Below, in pieces: positions 60,691 through 64,000 of a stretch of 64,000 nt of DNA. The position numbers and the translations under genes were made by a program. The DNA comes from DTHT01 sp037444625 (lineage in GTDB: Bacteria > Acidobacteriota > Terriglobia > Bryobacterales > Bryobacteraceae): positions 23,741 through 87,740 of the forward strand of contig JBBIMA010000009.1 in assembly GCA_037444625.1 (NCBI GenBank), written 5' to 3'. A model generated the notes under the pieces. The model ran no database searches and was not told the DNA's origin. It saw only the letters and a list, made by a program, of their open reading frames with translations. Each line of letters starts with the position of its first letter. Position 1 is the first letter of the stretch.

Positions 60691-61878
60691 ATGCCGCTGG
60701 AGGCGCGCGCTAGCGCTGGCGAACTCAAAGCCCTGTTGATTTGCCCGGATCGTAGCAAGGCGGCCGAGCTGCTTCGCTTGCTGGGCGACCGCCGTCCGGC
60801 GCTGATCGTGCACCACGCTTACCCCTCCGGCGCCGTGCTGCTCGGCCTGCTGCACACTCCGGGCGTGGAGCTTTGCCTGGTGGACGCCGAATCGGAGGGC
60901 GAGACCGCCCTGCGGCTGATCGCGGAGATCAACGCGCGGGCCTCCGGCCTGCCGATCGTGGCCCTGCTGGGCGCCGGCAACCCGGACCTCATCCTGCGCT
61001 GTTTGCGCCAGGGCGCCAGCGAATTCCTGGTCCGGCCGTTCAGCGCCGAGCAGTGGGAGGCGGTCTGGGAGCGCATCGCGCGCCACCGGCCGGCGGCCCA
61101 GAGCCCTTCCCAGCCGCTCGGCCGGCTGCTCTGCGTGCTGCCGGCGAAAGGGGCGTGCGGGGCGACCAGTCTGGCGGTGAACCTGGCTTTCCAGTTCAAG
61201 CGCCGGGGCGGCAAGCGGGTCCTGCTGGCCGATCTGGATCCGCTGACCGGCGCCATCGGTTTTCTGCTGAAGCTGAAGTCCGGCTACAGCTTTCTGGATG
61301 CGCTGACCCACGCCGAGCGGCTGGACGCTGATCTGTGGAAGGTGCTGGTCACTCCCTGTCAAGGCGTGGACGTGCTGCTGTCGCCGGAGGATCCGGTGGG
61401 TTCGGGCGAGGACTGGGATCCGGCGGCGCTGCTGAGCTTCTGCCGGCGCGCCTATGAGCTGGCGGTGCTGGACGCGGGGGGCGCTTTCGGCGCCTGGGAG
61501 TTGGGCCTGGCGCGGCTGGCGGACGAAGTGTTGCTGGTGGCCACCAACGAGCTGCCCGCGCTGCACGCCGCGCAACGCGCCCTGGGGCACCTGCAAGAGC
61601 ACGGCGTAGGCCGGGAGCGGTTGCGGGTGGTGATCAACCGTTACGCGCCCGAGCGCGGCCTGCCTGCCGAAAGCATCGAGACCGCGCTGGGCTGTCCGGT
61701 CTTCCACACCTTGCCGGGCGATTACGATGCGCTCCAAAAGGCGCTCATGGACGGCAAGCCCGCGGGGCCGGGCAGCCGCTTCGGCAAGAGCGTAGCGGCC
61801 TTGGCCGAGCGGCTGCACGGGGAGGCGGCGCCGGCGCGCGAGGGTTCGCTGTTGTCGTTGTTATTCGGCCGGCGCTAG
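60691..61878 (+). CDS. CpaE/TadZ-like receiver-ATPase protein
   Basis: The 395-residue protein has an N-terminal receiver-like domain (about 10-130; Asp65 in CLVDAESEG, but the usual lysine is Arg in FLVRPFS, so probably a pseudo-receiver). A MinD/ParA-type ATPase domain follows (about 145-370). Its deviant Walker A reads KGACGATS (153-160) with Ala for the second signature lysine, as often in CpaE/TadZ pilus-positioning proteins; VLLADLDPLTGAIGFLLKLKS, LAVLDAGGAFG and VINRYAPERGL follow. CpaE/TadZ proteins place Tad pili at the cell pole, but no tad/cpa pilus gene is in the window. No ribosome site is evident. Confidence 0.87.
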   Translation: MPLEARASAGELKALLICPDRSKAAELLRLLGDRRPALIVHHAYPSGAVLLGLLHTPGVELCLVDAESEGETALRLIAEINARASGLPIVALLGAGNPDLILRCLRQGASEFLVRPFSAEQWEAVWERIARHRPAAQSPSQPLGRLLCVLPAKGACGATSLAVNLAFQFKRRGGKRVLLADLDPLTGAIGFLLKLKSGYSFLDALTHAERLDADLWKVLVTPCQGVDVLLSPEDPVGSGEDWDPAALLSFCRRAYELAVLDAGGAFGAWELGLARLADEVLLVATNELPALHAAQRALGHLQEHGVGRERLRVVINRYAPERGLPAESIETALGCPVFHTLPGDYDALQKALMDGKPAGPGSRFGKSVAALAERLHGEAAPAREGSLLSLLFGRR

Positions 61879-62348
61879 CGGGCCTTCCGGATCAGAGGGG
61901 GCAGATTGAGCGTGCCGCGGCAGTTGGGCGAGCCGCAACGGCAAGGGATCGGCTCCAGGTCGCGGGCCAGCCGGTAGTCCACCGTCAGCTCCTCGCCCGG
62001 AGGGATGGCGCGCCGGCTCATGTACAGCACGTGTCCGTAGAGGACCGTCGCGTAGAGGTTGGGGTCGCAAGAGTGGTTGATGAACTCGGCGCCGCTGCCG
62101 CCCACCGCGCCGTCCACGCACCAGTAGGCGTTGATCTCGAACAGGTAAACGTACGGGCGTTGCGAGCGGCGCTTGGCCTCGCGGCGGCTGACGCGCTCGC
62201 CGGTGTACTCGATGACCTTGCGGCGGGGCGGAATCCATTCCTCGGCGAACACGCCCCAGCGGTGAATCTTCGAGGGGCCCACGCGCAGCCGGAAGCAGGC
62301 GAAGCGCGGATCTATCCGCGGCGCGCGCGGCTCATTCCTGGCCGCCAT
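61875..62348 (-). CDS. SET-domain protein methyltransferase
   Basis: The 157-residue protein is a compact SET domain: SKIHRWGVFAEEWIPPRRKVIEYTGE near the N-terminus split as KIHRWGVFA and VIEYTGE, the core NHSCDPN at 91-97, the GEELTVDY segment near 118-125, and a post-SET zinc site with Cys136, Cys138 and Cys143 (CRCGSPNCRGTLN). It should transfer a methyl group from S-adenosylmethionine to a lysine of a protein substrate. It is cytosolic, with no signal. Its 3' end overlaps the convergent CpaE-like gene by four bases. The bacterial target is unknown. Confidence 0.92.
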   Translation of the reverse strand: MAARNEPRAPRIDPRFACFRLRVGPSKIHRWGVFAEEWIPPRRKVIEYTGERVSRREAKRRSQRPYVYLFEINAYWCVDGAVGGSGAEFINHSCDPNLYATVLYGHVLYMSRRAIPPGEELTVDYRLARDLEPIPCRCGSPNCRGTLNLPPLIRKAR

Positions 62349-62373
62349 AGGAGGGATCCCCGGGACGGCAGCC

Positions 62374-63303
62374 TCAGGCCAAGCCCGCCTCCTTGAGCAT
62401 GGCCTTGAGGGTTTCGACGTCCCGCCGCATGATCTCCAGCAGCTTCGGCTTGGGGATGCCGAAGGCGCGGTCGCCGCGGTCGGCGCCGGCCAGCTCGGGG
62501 TACTCCATGTGAAGCTGGAGCGGCCCGCTGAAGCCGGCCTCCTTCAGCAGGGCGAAGAAGGCCCGGAAATTCACCATGCCTTCGCCCAGCGGGCGCCAGC
62601 CGGGCGTCCAGACGCCTTTCTGGTTCCGCCGCCAGAGGAAATCCTTCACGGCCACGCCCCGGGTCAACGGCAGCAGCAGGCGGGCGGAATGGATCCAGCC
62701 GCCGTAGCCGCCCTCGACCGTGGCGTGCCCGATGTCGAAGTTCACCGCCACGCTCTCCGGGTCGAAGTCCTTAAGGAGCAGGTAAAGGTCCCACATGGAG
62801 GCGCCCACGCGGCCCGGACCCGAGTGAGTGTGATACATGGCGCAGGTCCCGTAGCGGCGGTTCAAGGCCGCCAGCTCCCGGACTCGCGGCCGCAACGCCT
62901 CGAGTTGCTCGGGCAGCGGCCGCCGCGCCTCATACACGAAACCGTCCCAGCGGTAACGGCGGATGCCCAGGGCGGCGGCGGTCTTGATCACCTTTTCGGC
63001 TTCCGGTGTGGCGGCGTCGCGGATTCGGGTGGTGATCATGGGAATCTTCAGCCCGGCGCGCTGGATGATCCGGCAAGCCTTGGGCAGATCCTCCTCGACC
63101 CGCTCCGGTTCGACGTGCCCGCCGGGGCGCACCGTCAGGTCCACGCCCTCGTAGCCCAGGGCGGCCACGGTCTGGGCCAGCTCTTCCCAATCCGCCCAGT
63201 GAAAGTGCTTCGAGAAAGCGCACAGCAGGGGGCGCGCCTCGGCGGCCGATCCGGCCAGGGCCGTGCCGCCGGCGGCCAGCAGTTCGCGTCTGGTCATGGT
63301 CAT
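62374..63303 (-). CDS. Tat-signal sugar-phosphate isomerase/epimerase-like TIM barrel
   Basis: From ATG 63303 (AGGTGA ahead) the protein has 309 residues; GTG 63312 and ATG 63297 are also in frame. It starts with a Tat leader (MTMTRRELLAAGGTALAGSA), followed by an AP-endonuclease-2/xylose-isomerase-like barrel: LLCAFSKHFHWADWEELAQT, GYEGVDLTVRPGGHVEP, GTCAMYHTHSGPGRVGASMW, VAVNFDIGHATVEGG and LQLHMEYPELAG. Metal ligands are likely the His/Glu/Asp in these motifs. Relatives are IolE/Hyi-like isomerases. It diverges from the four-carbon-sugar kinase gene, a plausible pathway partner. The substrate is unknown. Confidence 0.87.
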   Translation of the reverse strand: MTMTRRELLAAGGTALAGSAAEARPLLCAFSKHFHWADWEELAQTVAALGYEGVDLTVRPGGHVEPERVEEDLPKACRIIQRAGLKIPMITTRIRDAATPEAEKVIKTAAALGIRRYRWDGFVYEARRPLPEQLEALRPRVRELAALNRRYGTCAMYHTHSGPGRVGASMWDLYLLLKDFDPESVAVNFDIGHATVEGGYGGWIHSARLLLPLTRGVAVKDFLWRRNQKGVWTPGWRPLGEGMVNFRAFFALLKEAGFSGPLQLHMEYPELAGADRGDRAFGIPKPKLLEIMRRDVETLKAMLKEAGLA

Positions 63304-63332
63304 CTTTGTCACCTGTGGGTTCGCGGCGATCT

Positions 63333-63384
63333 ATTGTACCCGGCCGCGCCGTCGCAAGGGAAGGGCGCCGTGGGGCGCTATGAT
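63333..63384. promoter_or_regulatory. Divergent promoters of the isomerase-like and sugar-acid kinase genes
   Basis: On the minus strand TACAAT (63338-63333) lies 29 bases before the isomerase-like ATG. On the plus strand TATGAT (63379-63384) lies five bases before ATG 63390 and 11 before ATG 63396, so the kinase message looks leaderless. Neither has a clear -35. A shared regulator could act in this gap. Confidence 0.45.
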
Positions 63385-63389
63385 CGGGG

Positions 63390-64000
63390 ATGGAGATGCA
63401 GGCGCTGGCGCTGGCCGACGACACCACGGGCGCCCTGGAAATCGGAGCGCAATTCGCCCGAGCAGGCGTGCGCGCCAGGGTGATGCTGGAAGCCGCCGGG
63501 CTCCAGGCGGAGGCGGGCCATTCCCCGGCCATAGTCGTGGACGCCGACACCCGCCATCTCGGGGCCGAGCAGGCGCATCGGCTCATCGGCCGGCTGGCCG
63601 AGGAAGCCCGCCGGCTCGCCGTTCCCCATGTCTATTTGAAGACCGATTCCACTCTGCGCGGGCCGATCGGGGCCGAGTTTCAAGCGCTGCTGGAGGTCTG
63701 GCCCGAGCGGGTGTTGGTCTGGGTCCCGGCCTACCCGGCGCTGGGGCGCCAGGTGATCGAGGGCCGCTTGCTGGTGGAGGGGCGCCCGCTGGAGGCTACG
63801 GCGTTCGCGCAAGACCCGCTCGAGCCGGCTCGGGAAAGCTCCCTGCGGCGGCTTCTGGAGCGGAGCTGCGCGGCCCCGGTGCACTCGGCGCCATCCGCCG
63901 GCCGGCTGGGCGAACTGCTGCGCACGGCGCCGGACGGCGCGGTGCTGGTGTGCGACGGGCGCGAGCAGGCGGGGATGGGGGTCGACTGGGGGGACTACGA
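63390..64000 (+). CDS. Four-carbon acid sugar kinase family protein (cut by window edge)
   Basis: About 203 codons are visible before the window ends. The N-terminus ALADDTTGALEIGAQFARAG is the signature of the DUF1537/OtnK-DtnK family of ATP-dependent kinases for D-threonate, D-erythronate or related acids. VVDADTRHLG, HVYLKTDSTLRGPIGAEFQALL and WVPAYPALGRQVIEGRLLVEG follow in the usual order. The start may be ATG 63390 or ATG 63396 (MQALALADD). The sibling gene across the divergent gap is a Tat-signal isomerase-like TIM barrel. The C-terminal nucleotide-binding domain is outside the window. Confidence 0.88.
   Translation, partial: MEMQALALADDTTGALEIGAQFARAGVRARVMLEAAGLQAEAGHSPAIVVDADTRHLGAEQAHRLIGRLAEEARRLAVPHVYLKTDSTLRGPIGAEFQALLEVWPERVLVWVPAYPALGRQVIEGRLLVEGRPLEATAFAQDPLEPARESSLRRLLERSCAAPVHSAPSAGRLGELLRTAPDGAVLVCDGREQAGMGVDWGDY

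Overview
The window is GC-rich DNA (roughly two thirds G+C by eye), densely coded on both strands, with no intergenic gap longer than about 215 bases. No rRNA, tRNA, CRISPR array or insertion sequence is visible. The gene content points to an acidobacterium, probably of the Bryobacterales/Solibacterales type. The clues are an Oar-like TonB-dependent receptor with an N-terminal carboxypeptidase-regulatory domain, GWxTD-like and carboxypeptidase-regulatory small secreted proteins, several Tat-signal versions of normally cytosolic enzyme families, and an imuA-imuB-dnaE2 cassette. The assignment is inferred from gene content, not from a marker gene.

Layout. 1-5.4 kb (minus): TonB receptor, ROK regulator and an S9 peptidase cut by the window edge, probably one transcript from a strong promoter at 5528-5557. 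5.6-11.1 kb (minus): histidine kinase, response regulator, glgC, eno and gpmA, i.e. glycogen entry and lower glycolysis behind a two-component system. 11.2-15.3 kb: an osmolyte cassette (glucosyl-3-phosphoglycerate synthase, a second glycosyltransferase, a membrane protein resembling a mechanosensitive-channel TM module, and a convergent phosphoglycerate-glycoside phosphatase). 15.4-16.9 kb (minus): two different 6-pyruvoyl-tetrahydropterin synthase paralogues translationally coupled to folE. 16.9-25.5 kb: redox and catabolic genes (TlpA-like thioredoxin, GlcD-like oxidase, Tat-signal URO-D-like protein, eIF2B-like isomerase coupled to a Tat-signal DegT aminotransferase, Gfo/Idh, nitroreductase, two-subunit aconitase X). 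26.4-32.3 kb (minus): FGGY kinase, one BMC-H shell protein, a CoA-acylating aldehyde dehydrogenase with a long tripartite tail, a small acidic protein, and recJ.

32.3-40.5 kb: gph, a 1378-residue secreted GH42-like protein, a CorA-like transporter, a secreted protein and a peptidoglycan-binding/CHAP-like protein. 40.6-46.4 kb (plus): valS-nadC-birA-coaX-coiled-coil protein, a tightly packed cofactor operon. 46.4-48.6 kb: a GT2 glycosyltransferase divergent from two small secreted proteins. 48.7-53.8 kb: the imuA-imuB-dnaE2 mutagenic repair cassette with its own promoter. 53.8-58.0 kb (minus): GH97 glycosidase, DUF1326-like, DUF72, a hypothetical gene and a 43-residue basic protein. 58.1-64 kb: an in-frame MFS transporter/zinc-metallopeptidase fusion, a CpaE/TadZ-like ATPase, a SET-domain methyltransferase, a Tat-signal sugar-isomerase-like TIM barrel, and a four-carbon-acid-sugar kinase cut by the right edge.

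The most unusual items are the MFS-peptidase fusion; the minimal microcompartment pair with an aldehyde dehydrogenase carrying two tail helices plus an extra terminal domain; the paired pterin synthases of which one lacks the catalytic cysteine; the osmolyte cassette with a channel-like gene; and a recurring start-site layout in which a -10-like hexamer sits 5-13 bases before the start codon with no Shine-Dalgarno sequence, suggesting many leaderless mRNAs.
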